In this document: positions 38,384-49,818 of the stretch, piece after piece
Layout: each line of letters begins with the position of its first letter
Numbering within the stretch: the first letter of the stretch is position 1
Made by a program: the position numbers and the translations under genes
Notes under the pieces: model-generated
What the model was told of the DNA's origin: nothing
The model's input: only the letters and a program-made list of their open reading frames with translations
Databases searched by the model: none
Source: Pichia kudriavzevii
Lineage: Eukaryota > Ascomycota > Pichiomycetes > Pichiales > Pichiaceae
Assembly (NCBI RefSeq): GCF_003054445.1
Contig: NC_042508.1
Span: forward strand, 1,736,001-1,800,000
Direction of reading: 5' to 3'
Length of the DNA: 64,000 nt

Positions 38384-39595
38384 ATGACACAGTCCAAGGA
38401 TGAGGAAGATTCCAAGGTGCCACACAGTTTGAGAAAGAGAAACTTTAGTTCAATGTATAGTGAAGATCAAGAACATAATGGTGCTGCAAAAGCGGTTTTG
38501 TTGGAATTCAAAGACTTCAAATATCCAGACAATCAGACGTCTAATAAACGGCCAAAACTACCGAAACTGCTGCCTTATAAATTGCCAAGAGATCTGTTGA
38601 TTCGGTTGGATATACCACAGCTAACACCGGAAGATTTAGGACTCAAAATAGCAGTTTCGGCATCGAAGAAGCTCAAGCAATCTGTTGAACCTATAGACAA
38701 AAGTGGCAGCAGCACACCGAAAACACCGAAAACACCCAACACGCCCAACACGCCCAACACGCCCAATACCCCCGGCACACCACATCTACCGCATACGCCC
38801 AACAAATACGAGGTTGGTTCAGTTAAACTGATGACTGAACAAGCTGAGAAATTGAAGAAAACGGCAATTGGAATGTATCAAGATAGACAATACCCTAATT
38901 CTATTTTGATATTCACTGAATCTCTGCTATTATTGTCGCTGGCTATACAGGTGAAGGAGGCTGAGCAGCAAAACGTCAAACCGGGGAACGATATCAAGGG
39001 TGATTTGGAGTATGCCAAGTGTTTAACACGCAAGAGACGAGATTGGAACTCGGTTTTAGCGTTTACCGATAAGGTCATAACCAACTTCAGCAAGGCAGAT
39101 TCGAAAAACATTCCATTGGATGAGATGGTGGGGCTTGTTTATTATGTCAAGGGGTTTATAGAAACGCATTTGAGTGAATTATTGATGAGACATATCGAGC
39201 TAATCAAGGAGAAACTCAAGAAACGGAGTAATGTTGAATTGACGGCACAGTTGATCAAACTGCTCGACAAGTATAACGATCTAAAGAGCAGGTCGAGTAA
39301 GTCTATGATGCAGGGTGCCTCAAAGTTGGGTATATTCAAGATTTTCAAAGACTATCCTAGACTATACCATGACTCAATGAAGGACTTAAGTAAGGTAGAC
39401 CATAAGGATTTGTATCTTTGCGGACTAAACATTGAGAATAGGAAAAGGCTCATCAAATTCAAAATTGGAGTTAATTACTGTCTGCCTATCAACACGAACA
39501 ATTGGGAAATGAATAATCTGTTGAATTTTGGAAGCTACTTCATAAGGGAATGGTGTGTCTTACATCAGGTTAAACACCGACGGATATTCGAATAG
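38384..39595 (+). CDS. uncharacterised 403 aa protein with (N/K)TP repeats and a helical domain
   Basis: ATG 38384 follows a leader with no in-frame extension. The N-terminal ~110 residues are basic and disordered, followed by a run of KTP/NTP/GTP triplets (about residues 110-130) encoded by near-identical 9-base units, giving a string of proline-directed phosphorylation sites. From ~145 a helix-rich domain begins (MTEQAEKLKKTAIGMYQDRQYPNSILIFTESLLLLSLAI) and runs to the end. The layout of paired amphipathic helices recalls TPR-like domains and, loosely, the C-terminal homology domain of metazoan AF4/FMR2 proteins. That is a guess from pattern, not an assignment. No signal peptide or membrane segment. 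Codon use matches the neighbours. Confidence 0.8.
   Translation: MTQSKDEEDSKVPHSLRKRNFSSMYSEDQEHNGAAKAVLLEFKDFKYPDNQTSNKRPKLPKLLPYKLPRDLLIRLDIPQLTPEDLGLKIAVSASKKLKQSVEPIDKSGSSTPKTPKTPNTPNTPNTPNTPGTPHLPHTPNKYEVGSVKLMTEQAEKLKKTAIGMYQDRQYPNSILIFTESLLLLSLAIQVKEAEQQNVKPGNDIKGDLEYAKCLTRKRRDWNSVLAFTDKVITNFSKADSKNIPLDEMVGLVYYVKGFIETHLSELLMRHIELIKEKLKKRSNVELTAQLIKLLDKYNDLKSRSSKSMMQGASKLGIFKIFKDYPRLYHDSMKDLSKVDHKDLYLCGLNIENRKRLIKFKIGVNYCLPINTNNWEMNNLLNFGSYFIREWCVLHQVKHRRIFE
38714..38770. repeat. 9-bp coding repeat (ACGCCCAAC-type)
   Basis: Short tandem units encode the KTP/NTP triplets of the unknown protein at 38384. The longest exact run is CAACACGCCC repeated three to four times. Such units vary in copy number easily. 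Confidence 0.85.
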
Positions 39596-39810
39596 TTAAG
39601 AAATGAGAAAGAGGACATGTACTTAATGGAAGTAAGAAGTATAAGAGAGTTAGGGAAAATACAGGGCATATAAATATTTGTTTATTTAGTGTAGAACGTT
39701 ATTCAAAGAAGAAGCCGGATAGTTTCATTCAAGTGCTTTCGCCTTTTGCGTAAGTTTTATTGTGTAACATGTTTTTTTGGTTTTTTTTTTTGGTTTTGTC
39801 ATTCTCTCCA

Positions 39811-41115
39811 TCAATTGACATCGGGGAACTGATAGAATGAGATTGCGATAACAAAATAGGCAGCCACAAGCATTGCTCCTTCGAGCCAGTTTGAAGAGCC
39901 GTCTAAGATGAGGGAGTTTGTGATGAAGACGGAGACAAAGATGACAGCCGTCTGGTAGACTGAAAAGTAGAGACTCATAGAGACGTCCATTACCCAACCT
40001 ACCAAAACAAGCAAAGGTGTGACGAACAAGGCGATCTGTAGGGAGGAGCCAATAGCCACGCCAATGGCCAAATCCATTTTGTTTTTATAGGCTACGTAGA
40101 TTGCAGTGACGTGTTCGGCTGCGTTACCGACAATTGGGATGACAATGAGACCAATAAAGGTCTTTGATAGTCCTGAAGACTGGACAATGTCATCGATGGT
40201 ACTAACTAGGTTATCTGCACAAACCGAGACCAAGACGGTAGAGAGAATCAAGACCACAAGTGACTCTATATAGTTCAAATGGATTTCACCCAACATGTCA
40301 ACATCATAGATTGATTTTGGTCTGTTTATGAAGTTTGAGGAGTGAGATCGTTGATTGGATAAGGTTGGCAAGTTTGAGTTATTAATATCATCTTCGGTGT
40401 TGAATGGAGCTTCAATATCGGCAGACGGGTTGACGCTGTGGTCGTTTGAGTCTGCAAACAAGTAAGCGTGGGAACGTAATTGGAAAACCATGTAGAGGAC
40501 GTAAACAAACAATAATATGATGGAAGTCCCCCTAGAGAAGCTCAAGATTTCTGCATCTGAGTGTTTACTATTCTGTGGGATGGAAGCATGGAAAGCAGCT
40601 GGGAGCAATAGGGACATTACCGATACAGCCAATAAAGAGCCCATAGTTTGAGCTGCCGTTTGATTGAAAAACTGTTCTCTGAATTTCAAGCCACCAACAA
40701 CAAAGCAGCTCCCCAAGACCAACAATAGGTTGGAGAGAATAGAGCCAATCATTGACGACTGGACCACGGTGATTTGGTTTTGCCTCAATGCAATGATGGA
40801 GACAATGACTTCGACTGCGTTACCAAAGGTTGCATTGAGTAACCCTGCCACGGAGTTGTTGTTTATAGACTCGCCCAATTCCTCTGTAGCAAACGCCAAC
40901 AAGGAGGCAAGAGGGATGATCGCCATGAAGTTGGTCATGAAGATCAGGGAGGGCTTGAAGTCCAACTTCTCCGAGAGAATACCAATTGGAACGAAAATTA
41001 GTAGCCAATTTACGGGGGACGATTTCAGGGTCTTTACCGTTGCGACATTGACAGTCTGCATGAGAGAACGCTGGCCAGGGGTTGGGTCTTCTATCAAAGG
41101 GGTGGACTCAGACAT
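39811..41115 (-). CDS. VCX1: vacuolar Ca2+/H+ exchanger
   Basis: The 434 aa membrane protein has about eleven helices in two homologous halves. The two CaCA alpha-repeat signatures are clear: GNAVEVIVSIIALRQNQITVVQSSMIGSILSNLLLVLG in the first half and GNAAEHVTAIYVAYKNKMDLAIGVAIGSSLQIALFVTPLLVL in the second, with acidic residues (Glu in GNAVE and GNAAE) that bind Ca2+. A hydrophilic Asn/Asp-rich loop separates the halves (around NDHSVNPSADIEAPFNTEDDINN). S. cerevisiae Vcx1 is 411 aa and loads the vacuole with Ca2+ using the proton gradient. The start is a standard ATG. Confidence 0.95.
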   Translation of the reverse strand: MSESTPLIEDPTPGQRSLMQTVNVATVKTLKSSPVNWLLIFVPIGILSEKLDFKPSLIFMTNFMAIIPLASLLAFATEELGESINNNSVAGLLNATFGNAVEVIVSIIALRQNQITVVQSSMIGSILSNLLLVLGSCFVVGGLKFREQFFNQTAAQTMGSLLAVSVMSLLLPAAFHASIPQNSKHSDAEILSFSRGTSIILLFVYVLYMVFQLRSHAYLFADSNDHSVNPSADIEAPFNTEDDINNSNLPTLSNQRSHSSNFINRPKSIYDVDMLGEIHLNYIESLVVLILSTVLVSVCADNLVSTIDDIVQSSGLSKTFIGLIVIPIVGNAAEHVTAIYVAYKNKMDLAIGVAIGSSLQIALFVTPLLVLVGWVMDVSMSLYFSVYQTAVIFVSVFITNSLILDGSSNWLEGAMLVAAYFVIAISFYQFPDVN

Positions 41116-41449
41116 GAAGAAGAGGACAATTTAGTAGACGCTATTGGAAAGTTTGACAAGACCAAAAGAAACTTAAACCCAAAGTACATGAAACGCAAAC
41201 AATTTGGGCTGGTATAATATAAAATACGTCTCTAATAGAGGTACCTCATTTATAAGCCATAATGGACTTGCATTATTTTCAACACTTTCTCAAATTAGTC
41301 CAAATTTGTCGGATGCATTCATGTCCCATTTTTTTTTTACTGAATTTCCCTCATTGCATTTTCCACGCGGGTGAAAACTTTTAAATATTAAAAGCCAAGA
41401 ATTGGGAAAAAGTCAGGCAGTTTTTCTTTGAATAGTTTTACCCGTTTAC

Positions 41450-41528
41450 GATTTCACATTTCCGATTTCGCATTTCATATTTCCGATTTCCGATTTCACA
41501 TTTCACATTTCACATTTCACATTTCGCG
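41450..41528. repeat. CATTTC/GATTTC heptamer-like repeat
   Basis: About ten imperfect units of (A)CATTTC or CGATTTC in tandem, ending at the first TTTCGCG element. Low-complexity promoter DNA. Confidence 0.8.
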
Positions 41529-41807
41529 CCTTTTTTTCCTTTTTCATAATGAGCCCCCCTTCCCCCCACTTTAAAAAAGGTGCTACTCAACAGTAGCATC
41601 TTATAGCAACTATAAATAAAATGCGGCAAATTAACGCGTATTTCTCAAACGCGCCGACGACGCGAAATGCAAACGCGAAGAGCGCGTTTGCTTGGTTTCA
41701 GAAACGTGTTTTTTTTTTTTCTCTTTTTCTTTTTTTCGCGTTTCTCCTTAAAGGGGCCGCTCTTCATTTTCTTAGACATTCTTAACGTGTCGCAAAGAAA
41801 AACGCGT
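41522..41807. promoter_or_regulatory. SBF/MBF site cluster upstream of PCL-type cyclin
   Basis: Two ACGCGT (MCB) sites at 41634-41639 and 41802-41807, and CGCGAAA (SCB-like) sites at 41522-41528 (minus), 41661-41667 (plus) and 41734-41740 (minus). Further CGCGAA/GCGCGTTT near misses lie at 41653-41690. SCB/MCB clusters drive PCL1/PCL2 and other G1/S genes in S. cerevisiae, so late-G1 expression is expected. Confidence 0.75.
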
Positions 41808-42323
41808 TTTGAAACTCAAGATGAATTCTTCAACCTTGCATTGTTAAGACAAGAGATAGTTTTAAATATCATATAGTATCCTTTCCTGTTTGAAGGGGTA
41901 TCTTCTAGTGTTCTTTGTCACTGGTCATTCCATCTCTTTCTTCTTCTTAAACCCATTTGGTTCCTCTTCTTAGTCAGAGTTTTTCTTGCTAATTTAAAGT
42001 CTTTATACTGCAAAACACCAAAAAAAAAGGGAAAAAAAAAAGACAAACATATTTTCACTTGACTGTTTGCTTTTTTCCCCCACCCATTTTTTGATACCCC
42101 CCCCTATTGAAGTCACTTAGAACAAGTAGATACACCCTTCAATTGTTTCAGCAGTTGTTCTCTTGACTTTCCACCCAGTACCAAACTCATAAATTGATAA
42201 CTTGAGAAACTCACTCACTCTCTCAAGCACCTCTATTGGTAGGTTGAATTGTTATATCTCATTATATTCTGCCAAGAAATAAAAGGAAAAAAAAAAGACA
42301 AAAATTAAAAGATATTCAAAGAA

Positions 42324-43391
42324 ATGTCAGACTTGGAAGCATTATATATCTTTCTTAACAGGTCAATCACTACTGAAATGATCCATTTCCTTTGTTCAAC
42401 AACTACTTCTATTATTCAGGTCCATCAGAAAACTCAGGAAAATGCCCTAAATAATTATGGTTACCCTTCACCTCCTCAATCTCCAACGAAATCAAAACAT
42501 TCCATCCCTTCCTTGTACCATTTCATTAAGAGGTTGATCGAACACTCTCACGTTCAAGTCACTACCTTGATGACAACCTTAATCTATTTGAATAGGTTAA
42601 AGGAAGTCATTCCTCCAAACTCAGTCGGTATGGAAACTACCCATCACAGAATCTTTCTCGGCTCGCTCTTGATTGCTGCTAAGTACACAAATGATTCCTC
42701 TCCAATGAACAAACATTGGACAACTTACACCGACGGACTGCTGACTCTACGTGAAGTTAATGCTTTGGAAATCGAAATGATCCAGTATATTGGATGGGAC
42801 CACTTACGATTCCAGAATGAAGATTTAATTAAATGTCTTGCGTACTTCTTGGAGCCTATCAAGAGGAAACTGAGAATGAAACAAGAACATAAAATCACTG
42901 ACCAATTAAACCAATTGCAGTATGTTCAACAGCAAGAGAGAGAGCAACAACAACAACACCGTGAACTATTGGAGAAGCAAAGGCAACAGCGAGAGCAACA
43001 ACGAGAGCAACAGCACCACTCGCTAACGCAATCTTCAACTTCCTCCTCTTTACCTTCTCTAGTTTCTTCAACTTCAACTTCCTCTTCCTCCACTTTTGCC
43101 TCCCTCATGTCCGCAACACTGCCAAGGAAAGGTTCCATGCAATCTCTGCAATCCGAAATCAAAATGGAACTGGAATCCCCCTCGGTTTCTGCCCTAGAGA
43201 AGGATAACAACTTGCGCATACCCCTACGCCCGTTGCGCCTAAAGCCTCAAAATAAACCTTCGGCTATACCAAACACAAAGAGAATGAGCTCCGTTAACCT
43301 CGCTGCCATAGATACCCTGAACTCATCCCTGAACAGGATGTCCCTGAATTTCTCAAGTATAGACCTGAATGAACCCCTCCAATCCATTTAA
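42324..43391 (+). CDS. PCL1: PCL1/PCL2-type G1 cyclin (Pho85 partner)
   Basis: The 355 aa protein contains a PCL-family cyclin box from about residue 58 to 175 (LYHFIKRLIEHSHVQVTTLMTTLIYLNRLKEVIPPNSVGMETTHHRIFLGSLLIAAKYTNDSSPMNKHWTTYTDGLLTLREVNALEIEMIQYIGWDHL), close to Pcl1/Pcl2 of S. cerevisiae. These cyclins activate the Pho85 kinase in G1 for morphogenesis and Start-linked events. The C-terminal half is low complexity: a Gln/Arg/Glu-rich stretch (~205-240), a Ser-rich run (~240-265), and a short tail with further Ser/Pro sites. No destruction box is obvious, but the Ser/Thr/Pro-rich tail could act as a PEST region. Pcl9 is an alternative name. The promoter carries SBF/MBF sites. Confidence 0.87.
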   Translation: MSDLEALYIFLNRSITTEMIHFLCSTTTSIIQVHQKTQENALNNYGYPSPPQSPTKSKHSIPSLYHFIKRLIEHSHVQVTTLMTTLIYLNRLKEVIPPNSVGMETTHHRIFLGSLLIAAKYTNDSSPMNKHWTTYTDGLLTLREVNALEIEMIQYIGWDHLRFQNEDLIKCLAYFLEPIKRKLRMKQEHKITDQLNQLQYVQQQEREQQQQHRELLEKQRQQREQQREQQHHSLTQSSTSSSLPSLVSSTSTSSSSTFASLMSATLPRKGSMQSLQSEIKMELESPSVSALEKDNNLRIPLRPLRLKPQNKPSAIPNTKRMSSVNLAAIDTLNSSLNRMSLNFSSIDLNEPLQSI

Positions 43392-43743
43392 ACCGTGCCT
43401 TCACATATTACAATCGCTACTTACAATCAACATCACAACATCTCTCACATTATTGTCACGATGCTTCAATTCTACTGTTTTTTCCCTGCCCTTTATTTTA
43501 CCGTGTTTTTCTCTTCAGTTCTATTCTTTGTTGTTCCTTTTTTGCTCTCAGCATTACATGGACTTGTCTTGGATTTCTTAGATTTCAATTCGTTCCCCTA
43601 TTTGTAAACAACCAGATATCAATCTTAATTTTATGTACTGTAGTTATTATTAATCTTAAATTATGGAAATTTGTTCAAAATCTCTTTTGTACAAAATATA
43701 AAACATTTACACCAAGTAAAATTGTAGATATGAATCTATTTAT
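43392..43743. other. 352-base convergent region between PCL cyclin and CDC48
   Basis: 3' untranslated and terminator DNA of two convergent genes, pyrimidine-rich near the cyclin and AT-rich near CDC48. Short open frames here lack support. Confidence 0.5.
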
Positions 43744-46236
<2,493 letters not shown>

Positions 46237-46296
46237 CTAAAGATACGTCTGATATCTGTTCTCTGAAAAGAATAAAAGAGTAAAACCGGAGAAAAC

Positions 46297-46358
46297 GCCA
46301 CCGAACGGGAATAAATATTAATGTGTCGATCTCAGTCAAAATCAGTTTCTTGCCACCG
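46297..46358. promoter_or_regulatory. paired Rpn4/PACE-like sites in the CDC48-HNT1 promoter
   Basis: GCCACCGAAC occurs twice, at 46297-46306 and 46352-46361; the complement gives CGGTGGC, the core of the proteasome-associated control element GGTGGCAAA bound by Rpn4. The second is followed on the minus strand by AAGAAA (GGTGGCAAG, one mismatch). CDC48 is a known Rpn4 target in S. cerevisiae. Confidence 0.65.
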
Positions 46359-46512
46359 AACTGTGGGAAAATATCGAGGGCAAGGCGCTTCCCAATTGGG
46401 TATTTTCGCATTTCAGTGACTTTCGTTTCAAAGTTAAATATATTGTCAGTTGATCTTTGCTCTCTAATCTTGGGTCTTCACATTTCTTATCCTTGCAATT
46501 TGACAACTAACC

Positions 46513-47043
46513 ATGGCATCTGCTATCGCACACGAGGCTTCCTGTATTTTTTGCAAAATCATCAAAGGTATGTTTATCCCTAACTGACCCTTTTGGTTTG
46601 CTCCCATAAGTTTATCTGTTTTACTAACGTGTGCATTTCCATATAATTAAGGTGATATTCCATCTTTCAAACTGCTCGAAACCGCCCACTCCTATTCCTT
46701 TTTGGATATTCAACCGACTGCTAAGGGCCATCTTCTAATTATTCCTAAATACCATGGCGCTAAGTTACACAATTTGCCAGATGAATATTTAGCTGACCTA
46801 TTGCCTGTTGCTAAGAGATTGGCAATTGCGTTAAATTTAAACATCGATTCGCCACAAGGTGACGGCTATAATATTTTACAAAACAACGGTAGAATTGCCC
46901 ACCAAGTTGTTGATCACGTCCATGTCCATTTGATTCCAAAAAGAGATGAAGAAACTGGTTTAATTGTAGGATGGCCTTCAGTTGATGCTGATATGACTGA
47001 ATTAGGCGAATTTGCAAAGGAGTTACAAGCAAAGTTGAACTGA
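46513..47043 (+). CDS. HNT1: HIT-family adenosine 5'-monophosphoramidase, two exons
   Basis: Exon 1 (46513-46567) encodes MASAIAHEASCIFCKIIK and one base of Gly. The intron (46568-46651, 84 nt) has GTATGT, TACTAAC at 46622-46628 and an AAG acceptor. Exon 2 (46652-47043) continues GDIPSFKLLETAHSYSFLDIQPTAKGHLLIIPKYHG. Splicing is in phase and yields 148 aa. The HIT triad HVHVH is at residues 107-111 and the Cys pair CIFC at 11-14, as in HINT1/Hnt1. The family hydrolyses AMP-lysine and related phosphoramidates. S. cerevisiae HNT1 also has an intron. The exon 2 frame alone has an internal ATG (46702) that would wrongly truncate the protein. Confidence 0.95.
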
Positions 47044-47135
47044 TACAGTTATGTACCTATTGAACTCTTTTATTGAATATCTACACAAATGAAATATCTT
47101 CTTCAGTTGAATATGTATATACCTATATAGTGCAA

Positions 47136-47774
47136 TCAAATCCCCACCATGCCTGTCACCTGGCGTGCCCCGGCACCAAATATATATTGCATGGTTTGTG
47201 CACCAAATGGAAAGTAACTAGCAGTGTACCATAAAATGGCCATAATTTCAATGATTCCCGTGATTAAACTGAGGATGGTACTCTTCAACACAACTGCACA
47301 GTAAATTGTAGCTATTTGACTAAAGACAAAAACAACGGTGAACGGCAGTCTCTCCTTGCTAGACAAATGTCTTAAATAAGAAACAGGACCTTGTAAAACA
47401 CCAAAAGAAAGAAAGAACAATGTCGAACCTAATGTCCAGAGCATCACGAACTTTCTTGGTTTCAAGGTCAACACAGGGAACAAGAAAAACCCAAGTGCAA
47501 AACATGCAACCGATCCAAGCAATAAAATGAAAAATCCTGAATATCTTTCAAACCTAGATAATGTAAACCACTCTGGTTCTTCGTTTGACCCTAGCAAATC
47601 ACTTGTGTTTAATGGTAAAACATTCTGTGCACCCTCGAGTGTATCTTGGAAAGTATTGCTTATGTTGTTTCCGATGTTGGAAAAAAAAGATGAAGCATTG
47701 TTTGTAAAATTATTACCCCCAGTTCTGGAATTTCTCCAATCTGACAAAAATTGGGCGTTGTTTGCTTCTGTCAT
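47136..47774 (-). CDS. SFT2: SFT2-like Golgi traffic protein
   Basis: The 212 aa protein has a Ser/Asn-rich cytosolic N-terminus (~1-75), a short LSRFERYSGFFILLLGSVACFALGFFLFP block and four membrane helices, ending in a Gly-rich tail. KFVMLWTLGSTLFFLSFGVLQGP is a family signature. Sft2 (215 aa in S. cerevisiae) is a tetraspan protein that acts with Got1 in endosome/ER-to-Golgi vesicle fusion. It is convergent with HNT1, 92 bases between stops. Confidence 0.92.
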   Translation of the reverse strand: MTEANNAQFLSDWRNSRTGGNNFTNNASSFFSNIGNNISNTFQDTLEGAQNVLPLNTSDLLGSNEEPEWFTLSRFERYSGFFILLLGSVACFALGFFLFPVLTLKPRKFVMLWTLGSTLFFLSFGVLQGPVSYLRHLSSKERLPFTVVFVFSQIATIYCAVVLKSTILSLITGIIEIMAILWYTASYFPFGAQTMQYIFGAGARQVTGMVGI

Positions 47775-48045
47775 TTCAACTTCTTAGTAGATGAGTCTGA
47801 TAATCATTTACGAGCCTCATAACATGTTTAAAGTTAAGCATGGCTTAGATCGGATCGAAAAAATAACAACATATTTTTGGCTCGCTAATATTGAACAGGT
47901 GTACAATTCCTCCAGAATCATACAGGTTGGAATATACAAAACAATATTACATTCGAGATATTACAAACAAGAGACATTCAAGCTTGTCCCAATACAACTC
48001 TACATACATATCCATATACACATACAAATAGAAATGCCGCAGCTA

Positions 48046-49818
48046 TCATTGCGGCTTTACAGATAACAAATGATCTAAGAAATCGGCATCACTGTCGAAT
48101 TTGGCTGTCGGCTCATCCAACAGTTTGTTCAGGTCCGGTGTGGTGTTAAAGGACTTACTCTCTTCATCATCAAGTTTGAATTCATCATTAGTATCGTTGT
48201 AAACTCGTGTAGGGTATTGGTAATTTTTGTTTTGTGTCTGGGACGTTGGTTGCACATCAAAATTAATCAAATTATTAAAACTTTCATCATCTAACTTGTT
48301 CGTCTGCTGTGGTAACTTATTAAAATCAACAGGCTCTATTTGATCATTAGAGAAATCCATAAATCGCAGCTTCGAATTTTCGCTATTAATGTTTACATTC
48401 TCCGAGAATACAGCTAGGCTGCTTCTTAGATCAGTAAACTCTCGGTTATCCTGAGTACGTTGTTGCGGACTTTCCCTAGCATCATCATAGAAAGCGTCGG
48501 GTGGATTCAGTGCACTTAATCCCGGGTTTTCTTCTCCATTGATACTTATGTTGTTTGTCTGTTTAATCAGATCAAAATGATCATTGGAAATCATTTTGGG
48601 TTGGCTTGATGACTGTCGTGACATGTCATAATCTTGACGCAATATTGGATCATTTAGATCAAACCCTTCAATTTTCTCTTGCAACTCGCTTAACCTTGTA
48701 TCTTGAGCTTCCAGTATCTTCTGCAAGTACGATATATATTCCACTGATTTTTGTAAAATCATGTTTTTATTTGCTTTGATCTCCTTATTCGACGATTTCT
48801 GCTTTGCTGGATCATATAGCATTGTTGGAGGAATCAATGAGCCCAATTCCTTGATTTTTTCTTTTATTAAATCACGCCTTCTCCGTTCGACTGCGTTATG
48901 AAGTTCCCTTCGTCTTGATAACTTGCTCTCCTTACTTAAAGCGTGCTTTGGGTTGAAGTGAGGCGTTCCACCAACAGCAGAGGGCGAGCCAAAACTCTTC
49001 AGAGATGGTGAATTCATAGGCGACTTGAAACCTTCGTCATTGTAAGAACCATATTCTGAGTCAAAGCCGTCGTAGGTTGAACTTGGAGAAACCAAATTAT
49101 TCAAAGAAGTACCTAACTGGGAACCGTAACTTCTTCCTAGTTGATTGGATATGGTTTTACCAAGATTAGATCCAAATGCAGTGGAGAATCCCAAAGATTG
49201 TGGAGAAAATGCTTCATTCTTGAGTACCTTGGTAGCTGCACTTCTAGAAGAAATAGGAACCGGGCTTTGATAGCTTGGGTTTGAAAATGCGTCTGTGTTT
49301 GATGAGATACTATCAATACGGTTCTCCATTGGGTAGTTGGTAGGACTTGCTTTAGAATCAATTATATCGTCTAGGAGGTTTATTGCATTTTTCGACTGTG
49401 GTTCTTCTGTGGTTGGACCACCAAGTAAATTGTTCACAAATTGTTCGTCCAGATCATCAAGCCCCATGTTCTCATCAAAATCATTGTTATTATTGTTCCC
49501 ATTGCTTACATTGGTGTTCACACCCTGTACGCCATTGGCTGGAGGATTGTAGACATTATTAGAACCAGTTCGACTTGGATTACCCACGCCGTTAATCAGG
49601 TCATCGATATTCTGGAAACTGTCGTTCTTTCTCGTCAGCGAGTTGATAATATCCCAGCTTCCTTGAAACTCGTCACTAGGAGAGTCTTGGCTATTGAAAT
49701 TATCATATTTTGAATTGAAGTTGTTTATGTTCCCCCTGAAGAAGTCATCTGGATTGGTCATGCCAGGTATGTTTGCAGAGCTGTAGTTGGCGTCTAGAAA
49801 GTTCTGTTTACTCCCCAT
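48046..49818 (-). CDS. RTG3: bHLH-zip transcription factor RTG3-like
   Basis: The 590 aa protein is Asn/Ser-rich with a bHLH domain near residues 303-380: RRRELHNAVERRRRDLIKEKIKELGSLIPP, a variable loop with many Lys, then MILQKSVEYISYLQKILE leading into a leucine-zipper-like helix. The basic helix (His307, Glu, Arg) matches Rtg3, which pairs with Rtg1 to read the R-box GTCAC in the mitochondrial retrograde response and is held cytosolic by Mks1/Bmh. The Asn-rich N-terminus and acidic C-terminus could be activation domains. S. cerevisiae Rtg3 is 486 aa; this one is longer mainly in disordered stretches. Confidence 0.9.
   Translation of the reverse strand: MGSKQNFLDANYSSANIPGMTNPDDFFRGNINNFNSKYDNFNSQDSPSDEFQGSWDIINSLTRKNDSFQNIDDLINGVGNPSRTGSNNVYNPPANGVQGVNTNVSNGNNNNNDFDENMGLDDLDEQFVNNLLGGPTTEEPQSKNAINLLDDIIDSKASPTNYPMENRIDSISSNTDAFSNPSYQSPVPISSRSAATKVLKNEAFSPQSLGFSTAFGSNLGKTISNQLGRSYGSQLGTSLNNLVSPSSTYDGFDSEYGSYNDEGFKSPMNSPSLKSFGSPSAVGGTPHFNPKHALSKESKLSRRRELHNAVERRRRDLIKEKIKELGSLIPPTMLYDPAKQKSSNKEIKANKNMILQKSVEYISYLQKILEAQDTRLSELQEKIEGFDLNDPILRQDYDMSRQSSSQPKMISNDHFDLIKQTNNISINGEENPGLSALNPPDAFYDDARESPQQRTQDNREFTDLRSSLAVFSENVNINSENSKLRFMDFSNDQIEPVDFNKLPQQTNKLDDESFNNLINFDVQPTSQTQNKNYQYPTRVYNDTNDEFKLDDEESKSFNTTPDLNKLLDEPTAKFDSDADFLDHLLSVKPQ

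Larger units (their letters stand above)
41116..42323. promoter_or_regulatory. 1.2 kb VCX1-PCL cyclin divergent region
   Basis: Holds a dense cell-cycle promoter cluster (41522-41807, listed separately), a CATTTC/GATTTC heptamer repeat at 41450-41528, poly-T tracts and a long A/C-rich leader before the cyclin ATG at 42324. The cyclin 5' leader may be long (several hundred bases), as for other G1 cyclins. An open frame at 41667-41876 is not supported by composition. Confidence 0.65.
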
